Positions 7,246 through 16,923 are shown, numbered from the stretch's first letter. The stretch: 64,000 nt of DNA from Collimonas sp. OK412 (GCF_900112135.1 NZ_FOLC01000010.1:1-64000); one strand, 5' to 3'. Made by a program: numbers and translations. The notes: generated from the sequence alone by a model not told the origin.

Positions 7246-9327
7246 TTACCACATCAGGACACGCTGCTCCGGCGGCAGGTACATCTTGTCGCCCGGCTTG
7301 ACGTCGAACGCGCTGTAGAAACCAGGCTGGTTGCCCAGCGTGCCGTTGCCGCGGAAACGCGGCGGCGAGTGCGGATCGGTTTTTACATACACGATGGCCT
7401 GGGCGTCGCGCACCTTGCCGCGCCACACCTGGGCCCAACCCAGGTACAAGCGCTGGTCGCCGCTGAGGCCGTCGATTACCGGCGGCGTCTTGCCATCCAG
7501 GGACAGGTGATAAGCCTTGTAGGCGATCGCCAGGCCGGAGTTGTCGGCGATGTTTTCACCCAGGGTCAGCTCACCGTTGACCTTGTAGCCGGGAACCGGG
7601 CTGTAGGCGCTGTATTGCGCTACCAGGGCCTTGGTCTTGACCGCGAATTTCTCGTGGTCTTCCTTGGTCCACCAGTCGCGCAGGTTGCCGATTTCATCGT
7701 ACTGGCTGCCCTGGTCGTCGAAGCCGTGGCTGATTTCATGGCCGATCACCGCGCCGATGCCGCCGTAGTTGACGGCGTCGTCAGCATTGGCGTTGAAGAA
7801 CGGCGGTTGCAGGATCGCTGCCGGGAACACGATTTCGTTGAACTCCGGGTTGTAGTAGGCGTTCACGGTTTGCGGCGTCATGCCCCATTCGGTGCGGTCG
7901 ACCGGTTTGCCGAGCTTGTCGATGTTGCGCTTGAACTCAAACTCGCGGGCACGGATCACGTTGCCGACCAGGTCGTCGCGCTTGATGGCCAGGCTGGAAT
8001 AGTCGCGCCATTTGTCCGGATAGCCGATCTTCAGCATCAGCGTCGACAGTTTCTTTTGCGCCTGCTTCTTGGTATCGGCTCCCATCCAGTCCAGGCCGTC
8101 GATGCTGTGGTTGTAGGCGGCGATCAGGTTGGCCACCAGTTTCTCCATGCGCGCCTTGTTCTCAGGCGGGAAGAACTGCTGCACGTAGAGCTGGCCCAGA
8201 CCCTCGCCGACGCTGGCTTCCACCACATTGATGCCGCGCTTCCAGCGTGGTTCGTTTTCCGGCACGCCGCGCAGCACGGTGCCCTTGAATGCGAAATTCT
8301 GGTCGACATACTGCTTGGAGAGGTCAGAGGCGAAGCTGCTCAGCACATGCCATTTGAAATAGGCTTTCCAGACCGGCAGCGGCGTCTTTGCCAGGATCTT
8401 GTCGAAACCCTTGATGTAGCTAGGCTGGCTGACCACCAGGTAAGTCACCTTGTCTTTCAGGCCGGCGCCGGACAGGTAGCCGTCCCACTCGTAATGCGGA
8501 GCCAGTGCTTGCAGCTGCGCCAGTTCAACCCGGTTGTAGGTCTTGACCGGATCGCGGTTCTCGACCTTGGTCCATTGCACCTTGGCCAGTTCGGTTTCCA
8601 GGGCGACGATGCTGGCGGCGTTCTTCTTCGCGGCCTTGTCGCCGGACAGCGCCAGCATGGTTTCGATGTGGGCGCGGTACTTGGCCAGCGTGTCTTTCAG
8701 CTTGGCGTCGTCGGCCTTCAGGTAATAGTCGCGGTCCGGCAGGCCGAGGCCGCTTTGGCCGAGGTCGGCGATCACCTTGCTGGAATCCTTGGCGTCCTGG
8801 TGGATGCCGATGTCATACGGCGCGTTGACGCCGATGCTGTTCAGGTGGGCGATCAAGCCGGGGATCTGTTTCTTGTCTTTCAACGCATCGACTTTGGCGA
8901 ACTCGGCGTCCAGCGGCTTGATGCTGAGCGTTTCCAGCGCCGGCTCATCCATGTAGCTGGCGTACAGGTCGGCGATTTTCTGCTGGTTGGAGCCAGGCGT
9001 GATGTTCTTTTCCGCGCTGACCGCGTCGACGATGGTATGCAGCTGGTTCAGCGAGTTTTCACGCAGCTCGTAGAACGCGCCCCACGACGATTTGTCGGCA
9101 GGGATTTCGGTTTTCTTGAGCCAGCTGCCGTTGACGTAGCTGTAGAAGTCGTCCTGGGGGCGCACCGCCGTATCGGCGTTCTGCATGTCGATGCCGCTGG
9201 CCAGCGGCGACGCCTGCGCCACGATGGCGGCGGCCACGGTGCGCGGAGTCTGGGCAAAACTGGCGGTGGAGCAGGTATAGCCTGCAACGAGTGTCAGCAC
9301 TGCTGCACAAATCAGAGATCGTTTCAC
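7246..9327 (-). CDS. M13-family (neprilysin-like) zinc metallopeptidase
   Basis: About 693 residues with a signal peptide (VKRSLICAAVLTLVAG, cleavage near STASFAQ), so periplasmic or secreted. The N-terminal M13 domain starts at PQDDFYSYVNGSWLKK, and the C-terminal domain holds the zinc site GHEISHGFDDQG (HExxH near residue 530) followed by GENIADNSG carrying the third ligand, Glu. It should cleave peptides on the N-side of hydrophobic residues. A GTG at 9327 has AAGGA about 10 bases upstream and puts the signal peptide at the N-terminus; an ATG at 9354 would add MTSHKDYLL without a ribosome site. Family length is about 650-700, so it is complete. The M1 aminopeptidase gene lies upstream on the same strand, 138 bases away. 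Confidence 0.93.
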   Translation of the reverse strand: MKRSLICAAVLTLVAGYTCSTASFAQTPRTVAAAIVAQASPLASGIDMQNADTAVRPQDDFYSYVNGSWLKKTEIPADKSSWGAFYELRENSLNQLHTIVDAVSAEKNITPGSNQQKIADLYASYMDEPALETLSIKPLDAEFAKVDALKDKKQIPGLIAHLNSIGVNAPYDIGIHQDAKDSSKVIADLGQSGLGLPDRDYYLKADDAKLKDTLAKYRAHIETMLALSGDKAAKKNAASIVALETELAKVQWTKVENRDPVKTYNRVELAQLQALAPHYEWDGYLSGAGLKDKVTYLVVSQPSYIKGFDKILAKTPLPVWKAYFKWHVLSSFASDLSKQYVDQNFAFKGTVLRGVPENEPRWKRGINVVEASVGEGLGQLYVQQFFPPENKARMEKLVANLIAAYNHSIDGLDWMGADTKKQAQKKLSTLMLKIGYPDKWRDYSSLAIKRDDLVGNVIRAREFEFKRNIDKLGKPVDRTEWGMTPQTVNAYYNPEFNEIVFPAAILQPPFFNANADDAVNYGGIGAVIGHEISHGFDDQGSQYDEIGNLRDWWTKEDHEKFAVKTKALVAQYSAYSPVPGYKVNGELTLGENIADNSGLAIAYKAYHLSLDGKTPPVIDGLSGDQRLYLGWAQVWRGKVRDAQAIVYVKTDPHSPPRFRGNGTLGNQPGFYSAFDVKPGDKMYLPPEQRVLMW

Positions 9328-9465
9328 GAGTAAATAATCCTTATGAGAAGTCATCGGAAAAAACAGCCTTGTAAGGCATTCTAAAACCGGGTTAAAGCTG
9401 GGGCAGTCAAAGTTCAGGTTATACGCCCAAATGAAAGCGTTTGCTCAGGCCGCGGTTGACACGCT

Positions 9466-12162
9466 TCAGCGCAGGATTGCCTCCGGATCCTGCTTGTCGC
9501 GCAAGGCGGTGCACAGCAGCGCTTTTTCGCGGGTTTGCGCCAGGCCGCGCTCGGCGCCAGGCAATTGTTTCAGCAGCGGCTGGAAAAATGTCGTCAGGCG
9601 CTCTGCTTCGCGCTGCGAACAGCTGTCGCCGGCCACCAGCCCCGGCAGCTTGCCGCCGGACGAATCGCCGCTGCGCTTGATCAGTTGCGCATGGTTGGCG
9701 GTAAACCATTTCCACATGGCGTCGCGGCCTTCGCCATCTTCTCGGCTGGCGCGCAGCAGGGTGCTGATTTCGCCAACCTTGACGCGCGGATCGAGCGCCA
9801 GGTTGCGGGCGCGTTCGGCATTGCCGGCGGTCGTGGCAGAACCCAGGCCGGTCAGGATCGCCATCCGTTGCGCCGGTTCGCTGGTGCTGCCGAGCGCCTT
9901 GATCAAGACGTCGATGGCGCTGTCGCTGCTGTCTTGCGTGCTCACTGCCAGCACCGAACGCAGCAGGTCGGGATTGGCGGCTGCCAGCTTGAGCTGGCCG
10001 TCGGCATCCGGCTGCAGCGCTTGCTTGCCTTGCGCCAGCAGGGCTTGGCGCACTTCCGGCAATTTCATGTCGAGCGCCAGGAACTCCGCCAGCGTGGCGC
10101 GCAGCAGGGCGTCGTCCTGGCTTTCATTGGCGCGGCGCTGGTAACCGAGCTGCTGCAGGCGCGGCAGGTACAGCTGGCGCGCCAGTTCAGTCAGGCGGGC
10201 CTGCTGGGCCTGGTTGCGGGCTTCATGCTTGGACAACCACTTGAGCGTCGGGATCAGCGCAGTCGCTACTTCGCGGGTGTTTGACTGCGCCAGGCGCGGC
10301 GCCGCGGCCAGCACGGCGGCGGCATCCAGGGCGCCGCTGTCGAAACCGGCGTTGATGGCGTCGGCGTAGGCCAGCTGTTCCGTGTCCGGCAATTGGCCGA
10401 GGCTGGCAGTCAGGCGCACCAGGTCATCGTGCGCCATGTTGAAGCGGTAGTAGCCGGCGGCGTCTGCATTCGGCATGTACCAGCTGCTGGCGGAGGCGCC
10501 TTGCAACACCATCTTGCCTTGCTCCTGGTCCAGCAGTTCGCATTGCGTCTTGGCGCCGTCGCTGCCGGCGACGCTATAGCGTACGCATACCGGAATGCCC
10601 CACAGGCGCTTGGCTTCGCCGGTCGAGCCGAGCGGCAGGTAGCGCTGCTGTTTCAGGTGCAGCACGGCCTTGCCGTCTTCCCAGCTGAGCCTGGTGTCGA
10701 CCAGCGGCACGCCGGACTGGTCGAGGAAACTTTGCATCGCTTTCGCAAAACGCCGGTCCTTGCCGGAAGCCTTGGCCAGCGCCGCCACCAGGTCATCCGC
10801 GGTAGCGTTGGAGAACTGGTGCTGCTTGATATACGCCCGCACGCCTTGGCGGAATGTGTCGGCGCCGAGGTAGCGCTCGAACATGTTCAGCACGGCCGCG
10901 CCCTTTTGATAGGTGATGCCGTCGAACGCCGTTTCGATATCGCCGTTGCCGGTGATCGGCTGGCGGATGCGGCGCACGCTGACCAGGCTGTCGCTTTGCA
11001 TGGCGTAGCTGGCGCCGTTGATCAGCTCCAGGTTGGCGCGGTATTCGGGATGCAGCTGGCGCGTGATCTTGCTTTGCATCCAGGTGGCGAACGCCTCGTT
11101 GAGCCACAGGTCGTTCCACCATGGCATGGTGACCGTGTCGCCGAACCATTGGTGCGCCAGTTCGTGGGCGGTGACATTGAACGAGCCGCGCACATTGTGC
11201 GCCGGCGAATTTGCATCGAGCAGCATCAGGTAATCGCGGAACGTCACCAGCCCCGGATTTTCCATGGCGCCGGCGGCAAAGTCAGGCGCCGCCAGCAGGT
11301 CGACCTTGTCGAACGGGTAGCCGAAGCCGAAATAATCTTCCAGGGCGGTGATGATGGCCGGCGTCTGCGCCAGCGCGGGTTCGATGCGCGGGCCTTCGCC
11401 ATGCGGCGCAATGCCGCGCAGCGGCGTCGCCTGGCGGCGCCATTGGGTGGCCGGGATTTCCGGTCCGTTCACCACATCCCATGGGCCGACGGCGAACGCC
11501 ACCAGGTAAGTCGGCAGCGGCCTGGTCGGCGCAAAGCTGAGCTTGCGCCAGCCCTTGTCCAGCTTCTGTTCGCCGGTCTGCCGGGTGTTGGCGACCGCGA
11601 CCTGGTCCTCAGGCACGGTCAGGCTGAGCGTGAACGGCGTCTTGAAGGACGGTTCGTCGAAACCGGGGAAGGCGTAGCGCGCGCTGATCGCTTCCATCTG
11701 CGTGATGACATAGGGCGCGCCCTGGCTGCTGACCTTGTACACGCCTTCCAGCTGTTCGTTGAACGGCGCACTGTATTCCAGCGTCACGCGATAGCGTCCG
11801 GCCGGCAACGTCTGGCCGAACTCGATCGTCGCCACACCTTCTTTTTGCGCCGCTACCTTGTAGCGTCCGGCATAGGTTTTTTTCCGCGCATCGGCCAGCG
11901 TGACTTTGCTGACGGCCAGGTCCTGGCCATGCAGCCACAGGTGGTCGGCGGCTTGCTTGAGGTCGATGTCGATGGCGGCGCTGCCGCTGTAGCCAGGCTG
12001 GCGCGGATCGACGCGCAAGTCGAGCTGATAGGCCAGCGGCTGGGCCCAGCGTGGCAGTTTTCCCAGCGGCGCGGAATCATTCGGGGTCGCCGCTGCGGCG
12101 TTGAATGAAGCGATGCCGAGGGCGAGAGCGGCTAATGTGAAACGACGGGTAGTACACATCAC
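9466..12162 (-). CDS. M1-family aminopeptidase
   Basis: An 898-residue zinc aminopeptidase with an exporting signal peptide (TTRRFTLAALALGIASFNAAAA), so probably periplasmic. The exopeptidase motif GAMENPG recognises the free amino terminus, and HELAHQWFGD with the downstream WLNEAFA (about residues 330-355) supplies the two His, the catalytic Glu and the third ligand Glu. The C-terminal half (about 560-898) is the helical ERAP1_C-like domain. The first codon may be GTG at 12162, which sits 9 bases after GGGAGG, or ATG at 12159. Together with the adjacent M13 endopeptidase it forms a plausible envelope peptide-degrading pair, though a 138-base gap separates them. Confidence 0.93.
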   Translation of the reverse strand: MMCTTRRFTLAALALGIASFNAAAATPNDSAPLGKLPRWAQPLAYQLDLRVDPRQPGYSGSAAIDIDLKQAADHLWLHGQDLAVSKVTLADARKKTYAGRYKVAAQKEGVATIEFGQTLPAGRYRVTLEYSAPFNEQLEGVYKVSSQGAPYVITQMEAISARYAFPGFDEPSFKTPFTLSLTVPEDQVAVANTRQTGEQKLDKGWRKLSFAPTRPLPTYLVAFAVGPWDVVNGPEIPATQWRRQATPLRGIAPHGEGPRIEPALAQTPAIITALEDYFGFGYPFDKVDLLAAPDFAAGAMENPGLVTFRDYLMLLDANSPAHNVRGSFNVTAHELAHQWFGDTVTMPWWNDLWLNEAFATWMQSKITRQLHPEYRANLELINGASYAMQSDSLVSVRRIRQPITGNGDIETAFDGITYQKGAAVLNMFERYLGADTFRQGVRAYIKQHQFSNATADDLVAALAKASGKDRRFAKAMQSFLDQSGVPLVDTRLSWEDGKAVLHLKQQRYLPLGSTGEAKRLWGIPVCVRYSVAGSDGAKTQCELLDQEQGKMVLQGASASSWYMPNADAAGYYRFNMAHDDLVRLTASLGQLPDTEQLAYADAINAGFDSGALDAAAVLAAAPRLAQSNTREVATALIPTLKWLSKHEARNQAQQARLTELARQLYLPRLQQLGYQRRANESQDDALLRATLAEFLALDMKLPEVRQALLAQGKQALQPDADGQLKLAAANPDLLRSVLAVSTQDSSDSAIDVLIKALGSTSEPAQRMAILTGLGSATTAGNAERARNLALDPRVKVGEISTLLRASREDGEGRDAMWKWFTANHAQLIKRSGDSSGGKLPGLVAGDSCSQREAERLTTFFQPLLKQLPGAERGLAQTREKALLCTALRDKQDPEAILR

Positions 12163-12389
12163 AGATGAAATCCTCCCAAATTTGGTCTTGGGATTCTAGC
12201 GCGCACCACGCTGATTCGCTAGGGAAATAGTATGAATATAAAAAGCGGAAATGATTTCCCGATGCGCCCGGCGCGTTTGGCGCACACCCTTGTGCGCGCG
12301 GCTGTCAGCTTGCCTTATCTGGAATAAGTAAAGGTGATAGGAGGGCGGGTAAAAGGGCGCGCGAGACGATTAGAAACGCTTAGAAACGG

Positions 12390-13703
12390 TTAATGCCGCG
12401 GCAAGGCGGCCGGGCCCTGCAGCGGCAAATTCAATACAAACTTCGCGCCGCCCAGTTCCGAGCTGCTGACACTGATCGTGCCGCCCAGCCGGTCGGCAAT
12501 TTTCTTGACGATCGCCAGGCCCAGTCCGTAGCCGCCGGTGGCGCGGTCGCGGCTGCGGTCGAGCCGGTAGAACGGTTCGAAAATCCGCTCTCGTTCCTGT
12601 TCCGGGATGCCGATGCCGTCATCTTCGACGATCAGGCTCCAGCAGCCGGCGCCGGGTTCGGCGCGCACCCTGATGGCGCTGCGCGTATAGCGCGATGCAT
12701 TGCGCACCAGGTTGGAGAATGCGCGGCCCAGGCTGCGCGGTTCGACGACGATCTCTTTCAGCGTGGCGTCGATAGCCCAGCTGATGGTGCTGCGGCGCAG
12801 GGCCAGTTCTTCGCTGGAGATACCGGTGGCGGAACGCAAGAAATCTTCCAGCATGATCTTTTCCCTGGATTCGGCCAGCGACGACTGTTCCAGCATGCTC
12901 AGCGTCAGCAATTCGCCGACCAGGATATCCAGCTCTTCCACGTCCTTGCGCATCGCCTGTATGCGTTTGTGGGCGTTGCTGTCGTCGGTGGTGTCCATCA
13001 GGTTGACCAGGCCGAATTCCAGCCGCGCCAGCGGCGTGCGCAACTCGTGCGAAGCAGCGTTGACCATGTCCCTCTGCGCCGTGATCAATGCGCCGATGCG
13101 GTCGGCCATGTTGTTGAAGTAGGCGCACAGCTGCTTGATCGAAGAGTTCTCGGACAGCTTGGCGCGCGCATCCAGTGCGCCGTCGCCAAAGCGGGCGGCG
13201 GCGATGCGCAGTTTTTCCAGGTCGCGCCAGTGCGGCGTCAGCCACAGCAGCATCGCTCCCAGCATGACGCTGAAAATGATCGCATAGGCAATCACTTCAA
13301 TCCAGCCGGAAGAAATACGCGGATGAACTGTCAGGATGCTGCCGTCATCCAGCGTGATATAGACCTCGGGATGGTTAACGTCGCCGCCGGGGTTCCATGC
13401 CATGCCGTGTTGCGCCAGCTCCCTTCGGACCGTCGGCGACAGCGCATGCACCTGCTCTTCGGACATGCGGCTGTAACGTTGCTGGCTGATGCGATTCATG
13501 CCATCCAGCCTGGCTTGCTGGGCGTCGTCCCGGACCTGACCCAGGTATCGGCGCAGCAGCATCGACTCGCTGGCGTATTCGCGATGCATCTGGGTCGTGA
13601 ATTGCGTCGAGAACAGATAGGGAAAACCTCTTTGCACGAAGATGATCGACAGGATCGACAGGACGGCAACGATCAAATACAGGCGTATCAGGATTCTTAG
13701 CAT
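12390..13703 (-). CDS. Sensor histidine kinase (EnvZ/RstB type)
   Basis: A 437-residue inner-membrane kinase. One membrane helix near the N-terminus (about 5-22), a periplasmic sensing domain (about 25-150), a second helix (VIAYAIIFSVMLGAMLLWL), a HAMP linker, the HisKA box NAASHELRTPLARLE with the phospho-accepting His near 218, and a HATPase domain with an N box (LVRNASRY), DDGIGIP and GYGLGLAIVKK. It should phosphorylate the response regulator encoded just upstream. The ATG (13703-13701) overlaps the regulator stop as TAATG, a translational coupling arrangement. A longer open frame upstream is only antisense-like shadow of the regulator. The closest named relative by layout is RstB; the stimulus is unknown. 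Confidence 0.92.
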   Translation of the reverse strand: MLRILIRLYLIVAVLSILSIIFVQRGFPYLFSTQFTTQMHREYASESMLLRRYLGQVRDDAQQARLDGMNRISQQRYSRMSEEQVHALSPTVRRELAQHGMAWNPGGDVNHPEVYITLDDGSILTVHPRISSGWIEVIAYAIIFSVMLGAMLLWLTPHWRDLEKLRIAAARFGDGALDARAKLSENSSIKQLCAYFNNMADRIGALITAQRDMVNAASHELRTPLARLEFGLVNLMDTTDDSNAHKRIQAMRKDVEELDILVGELLTLSMLEQSSLAESREKIMLEDFLRSATGISSEELALRRSTISWAIDATLKEIVVEPRSLGRAFSNLVRNASRYTRSAIRVRAEPGAGCWSLIVEDDGIGIPEQERERIFEPFYRLDRSRDRATGGYGLGLAIVKKIADRLGGTISVSSSELGGAKFVLNLPLQGPAALPRH

Positions 13704-14401
13704 TATTCGTCCCAGGCGATAGGGCTGAACAGGTATCCGCGTCCCCACACGGTCTTGATCTTGCGCGGTTCGTTGGCGTCGTCGTCGAAACATTTGCGCA
13801 AGCGCGAAATGCTGACGTCGACGGTGCGGTCGAGGCCGTCGAAGCCGATGCCGCGCCAGCGCTTGAGCAGCTCGTCGCGGCTCAAGACTTTGCCGGCGGC
13901 CTGCACCAGGATCACGAACAGGTTGTAGTCGGCGGTCTTGAGGTCGACTTCCTGGCCCTTCCAGCAAACCTGGCGCGCCGACAGGTCGATGGCCAGTTCG
14001 CCGAACTGCAACTGCGCGCTGTGCGCAGGCTGGCCGCGCAGCTCCACCCAGCGCAGGATGACGCGCAGGCGCGCCAGCAGCAGGCGCGGTTCGACCGGCT
14101 TCAGCATGTAGTCGTCGGCGCCGATTTCGAGGCCGGCCACCTGGTCGAAAATGTCGGCGCGCGCGGTCAGCATCAGCACCGGCAGCGACGACGTCTTGCG
14201 GATCGCGCGGCAGATATCCATGCCGTCCATGCCCGGCAGCATGAGGTCCAGCACCACCACGTCCGGCTGTTCCTGGGCAATCGCTTCCAGCGCCAGGTCG
14301 CCGCGCAACACCAGCGTCACCTGGAAATCGTAGCGGCACAAGTATTCCGATATCAATTCGGCAAGGCGCGCGTCATCTTCGATCAGTAAAACCTTCTTCA
14401 T
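13703..14401 (-). CDS. OmpR-family response regulator (RstA type)
   Basis: A 232-residue two-domain regulator. The receiver has the acidic pair in IEDDARL (9-10), the phospho-acceptor Asp52 in VVLDLMLPG, and Lys in MLKPVEP. The C-terminal winged helix (about 135-230) contains RTVDVSISRLRKCF and ends KTVWGRGYLF, the recognition helix and wing of OmpR/PhoB proteins. The ATG at 14401 gives the canonical MKKVLLIEDD start and is preceded by AGAGGAAAAAACGGA; an ATG at 14425 would add eight residues. The first gene of a two-gene operon with the sensor kinase, and divergent from the MipA/OmpV gene, which is the likeliest target. Confidence 0.93.
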   Translation of the reverse strand: MKKVLLIEDDARLAELISEYLCRYDFQVTLVLRGDLALEAIAQEQPDVVVLDLMLPGMDGMDICRAIRKTSSLPVLMLTARADIFDQVAGLEIGADDYMLKPVEPRLLLARLRVILRWVELRGQPAHSAQLQFGELAIDLSARQVCWKGQEVDLKTADYNLFVILVQAAGKVLSRDELLKRWRGIGFDGLDRTVDVSISRLRKCFDDDANEPRKIKTVWGRGYLFSPIAWDE

Positions 14402-14577
14402 TCCGTTTTTTCCTCTTTTGTCCATGATAGCGCCGCCGTCAAGCGCTCGATGGAGCCATTACAAACAAACACATAAATGATACGGACTCGCACATTTTTC
14501 CCACCGTTGTCTCACAGACACGCGCGACGAGACTGCCGAGAATGTGCGCTGGTTTCCTTTACCGACCGGAGAAAAAT

Positions 14578-15393
14578 TTGAAACACCAAATCAAGTCAAT
14601 TATCGCTGTCACCGTTTGCAGCCTTCTTGCATCGCGCATGGCGGCGGCGCAGCAGGCCGCGCCAAGCCAGCCGGGGTCCTGGCTGCAGGACACCAAGATT
14701 ACAATCGGGCTCGGCGTCGGCCGCATGGCGCGTTATGCCGGCAGCGACGAGTACCGGGCGGTGCCGGTGCCGGTATTGAAGATCGTTTCCCCCAGCGGTT
14801 TCTTCCTCGACAGCACGCAGGGCGCCGGTTACCGCCACGACATCAGCGACACGCTGTTTGCCAGCGCCGCCATCGGCTACGACGCCGGCCGCAAGGATTC
14901 GAGCGACGGCTTGCGGTCAGGATCCGACAAACTGAAAGGCATGGGCGAGATCAAGGGCTCGGTGCTGGCCAATCTCGAAGCCGGCATCAAGCTGGGAGGC
15001 AGCAGCAGCTTTTCGGCCGGCCTGTCGCAGCCGCTCAGCAACCGCGAGCGCGGCATCAGCTATCACGCGCAGTTGAGCAGCACCGTGCTGAAGCTGGAAA
15101 AGGACAATGTCACCGTCAGCGGCGCCGCGTATTTCGGCAGCGCCAAATACAACCAGACGTTCTTTGGCGTTACCGCACTGCAGAGCCGCAATTCGGGCTA
15201 TGCGCAATACAAGGCGGAATCGGGCCTGAACGCGTTGAATGCCTCGGTCGTGTGGACCCATAGCTTCAACCGGACCTGGTCGGTCTCCACCATGGTCGGC
15301 GCCACGCATTATGTGCAAAAGGCAGCCGACAGCCCGCTGGTCCTGGCCAAGACCAACTACAGTGGATTCACCAGCGTGAACTATTCGTTTTGA
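14578..15393 (+). CDS. MipA/OmpV-family outer-membrane protein
   Basis: A 271-residue outer-membrane beta-barrel of the MipA/OmpV family (MltA-interacting protein; scaffolding of peptidoglycan enzymes or porin-like function). A signal peptide (LKHQIKSIIAVTVCSLLASRMAAAQ) is followed by the typical GLGVGRMARYAGSDEYRAVPVP and alternating strands ending in an aromatic C-terminal residue (NYSF), as expected for BAM recognition. Translation most likely starts at TTG 14578, because GGAG lies 6 bases before it and the signal peptide begins there; an ATG at 14542 would add a charged leader. Divergent from the two-component genes, a placement common for regulated mipA genes. Confidence 0.88.
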   Translation: MKHQIKSIIAVTVCSLLASRMAAAQQAAPSQPGSWLQDTKITIGLGVGRMARYAGSDEYRAVPVPVLKIVSPSGFFLDSTQGAGYRHDISDTLFASAAIGYDAGRKDSSDGLRSGSDKLKGMGEIKGSVLANLEAGIKLGGSSSFSAGLSQPLSNRERGISYHAQLSSTVLKLEKDNVTVSGAAYFGSAKYNQTFFGVTALQSRNSGYAQYKAESGLNALNASVVWTHSFNRTWSVSTMVGATHYVQKAADSPLVLAKTNYSGFTSVNYSF

Positions 15394-15417
15394 GCGCCCT
15401 CGGACTGCTGACACGAC

Positions 15418-16602
15418 ATGGTATTTAACCTGTTTCCGCGATCGAAGTGGCTGCGCGACACCCAGGACCTTGCCGCGCAGACGCGGCAGTCCGGACCGGC
15501 ACGCATATTTCTCACCGGCGCCACGGGGTTCGTCGGCGGGGCGATTGCGGCGGCTCTCGCCGACACCGGAAATTTCAAGGAAATGCTTTTTCTGGTACGT
15601 GCAAGATCGGCTGCCGAAGGCGCGCAGCGGGTGCGTCAATCGATCGCTCGCTTTACGCAGCCGGGAGCGCCGCCGCCAGAGGTTTCGGAGCAGCAGGTCA
15701 TCGTCGCTGACCTGAGCGATGCGGATGCATTCGCCGACGCCAGGCTCGATGCCGTGAGCCATGTCATCCACAGCGCGGCGATCACTTCGTTTGCCGACCG
15801 GCCCGCTATCTGGACGGTCAATGTCGACGCCACCATGCGCCTGGCTGAACGCTTCTCCCGGGTGGCCGGGCTAAGGCGCTTCGTGTATGTTGGCGCCGCG
15901 ATGGCATGCGGCGTCGCGCGCGGGCCGCTGGTCACCGAAACCTTGCATTTGCCGCTTGAGCGCGCGCACCTGGTGCCGTATACCGCATCCAAGGCACGCG
16001 CAGAAAACCAGCTGCGGGAACGCTTCCCGGAGCTGCCGCTGGTAGCGTTGCGGCCGTCGATCGTCGTTGGCCATTCGGCGCTGGGCTGCAAGCCGTCGGC
16101 CAGCATCTTCTGGCTGCTGAAAGTGGTCTCTCAGCTGAACCGTTTTGTCTGTCCGCCCAGCGCTTACCTGGATATCGTGCCGGTCGATTATTGCGCCAGC
16201 ACGATAGTGGCGTTGACCTTGAAGCCGACCTTGGCTTTTCCGGTGTATCACATCTCGGCGGGACAGGACGGCAGCGCTACGGTAGGCGAGCTGTTGCAGG
16301 CGTTCCGGCAAACCGAAGCAAGCGGGCAAGGACAGCCTTACCAGCGCGTGACGGAAGCGGCGCTGAAGCAGATGGTGCAATCATTCGGCGCGACAGCGCA
16401 GGAGGCGATCGATACCCGCATGCTGCATAAAGCCTTGACGCTGTACGGCCGCTTTTCGCGCCTGAATTACATCTTCGACCAGCGCCGGATATTGAGTGAA
16501 GGCATGCCGCCGGCGCCGTCTTTCCTGGATTATCTCGTCCGCTGCGACCATAGCGCGCGAGGACTGACGCTGAAGGCGCAAATGGCTTGTGACTTCAAGT
16601 AA
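15418..16602 (+). CDS. NAD(P)-dependent extended SDR (thioester-reductase-like domain)
   Basis: A 394-residue protein with a single Rossmann domain: FLTGATGFVGG (31-41) binds the nucleotide, HVIHSAAITSF follows, and YTASKA (about 190) gives the YxxxK catalytic pair. The block RPSIVVGHS and the overall layout match the NAD_binding_4/male-sterility group, which reduces acyl thioesters or modifies lipids and sterols. No acyl-carrier or adenylation domain is fused, so the natural substrate could be a free acyl-CoA, a lipid or a sugar nucleotide. It begins 24 bases after the mipA stop and may be cotranscribed with it. Ends at a clear terminator. Confidence 0.8.
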   Translation: MVFNLFPRSKWLRDTQDLAAQTRQSGPARIFLTGATGFVGGAIAAALADTGNFKEMLFLVRARSAAEGAQRVRQSIARFTQPGAPPPEVSEQQVIVADLSDADAFADARLDAVSHVIHSAAITSFADRPAIWTVNVDATMRLAERFSRVAGLRRFVYVGAAMACGVARGPLVTETLHLPLERAHLVPYTASKARAENQLRERFPELPLVALRPSIVVGHSALGCKPSASIFWLLKVVSQLNRFVCPPSAYLDIVPVDYCASTIVALTLKPTLAFPVYHISAGQDGSATVGELLQAFRQTEASGQGQPYQRVTEAALKQMVQSFGATAQEAIDTRMLHKALTLYGRFSRLNYIFDQRRILSEGMPPAPSFLDYLVRCDHSARGLTLKAQMACDFK

Positions 16603-16625
16603 GGCAAGGATTTGCGCCGGAAAAA

Positions 16626-16653
16626 GAAAAACCCGCATTGACGCGGGTTTTTC
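16626..16653. terminator. Bidirectional rho-independent terminator
   Basis: Perfect 11-bp arms (16626-16636, 16643-16653) with a 6-base loop, flanked by A and T runs; it lies between the convergent SDR and GlsB-type genes. Confidence 0.85.
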
Positions 16654-16677
16654 TGATACATCCGGCAATGCTGCAAC

Positions 16678-16923
16678 TCAGGCGCGCTTGATAAGCCGCA
16701 GGATGAACAGCAGGATCACGGCGCCGACGGTGGCCGTCACGATCGATGCAATCCAGCCGCCGCCGACCTGGATGCCGAGGATACCCGCCAGCCAGCCGCC
16801 GATGAAAGCGCCGACGATACCAACGATGATATCGACCAGCACACCGAAGCCGCCGCCCTTGACCAGGACGCCTGCCAGCCATCCTGCAATTGCGCCCACT
16901 ATCAACCAAGCGATAAAGCCCAT
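16678..16923 (-). CDS. GlsB/YeaQ/YmgE-type small membrane stress protein
   Basis: An 81-residue, glycine-rich hydrophobic protein with three predicted membrane helices (about 4-21, 28-50 and 56-77) and the family signature GAIAGWLAG followed by VDIIVGIVGAFIGGWLAG. Members of the transglycosylase-associated/GlsB family are small inner-membrane proteins linked to general stress responses, often induced in stationary phase; their molecular role is not established. Complete in length. It stands alone, reading toward the shared terminator at 16626-16653. Confidence 0.9.
   Translation of the reverse strand: MGFIAWLIVGAIAGWLAGVLVKGGGFGVLVDIIVGIVGAFIGGWLAGILGIQVGGGWIASIVTATVGAVILLFILRLIKRA

Noticed and set aside
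7069-9333. Long open frame on the plus strand across the M13 peptidase gene
   Set aside because: High GC makes antisense frames stay open; the minus-strand gene has a signal peptide, zinc motif and terminator, so this is a shadow.
10393-12108. Plus-strand open frame opposite the M1 aminopeptidase
   Set aside because: Composition is basic and His/Arg-rich shadow of the aminopeptidase; no start signal or family likeness.
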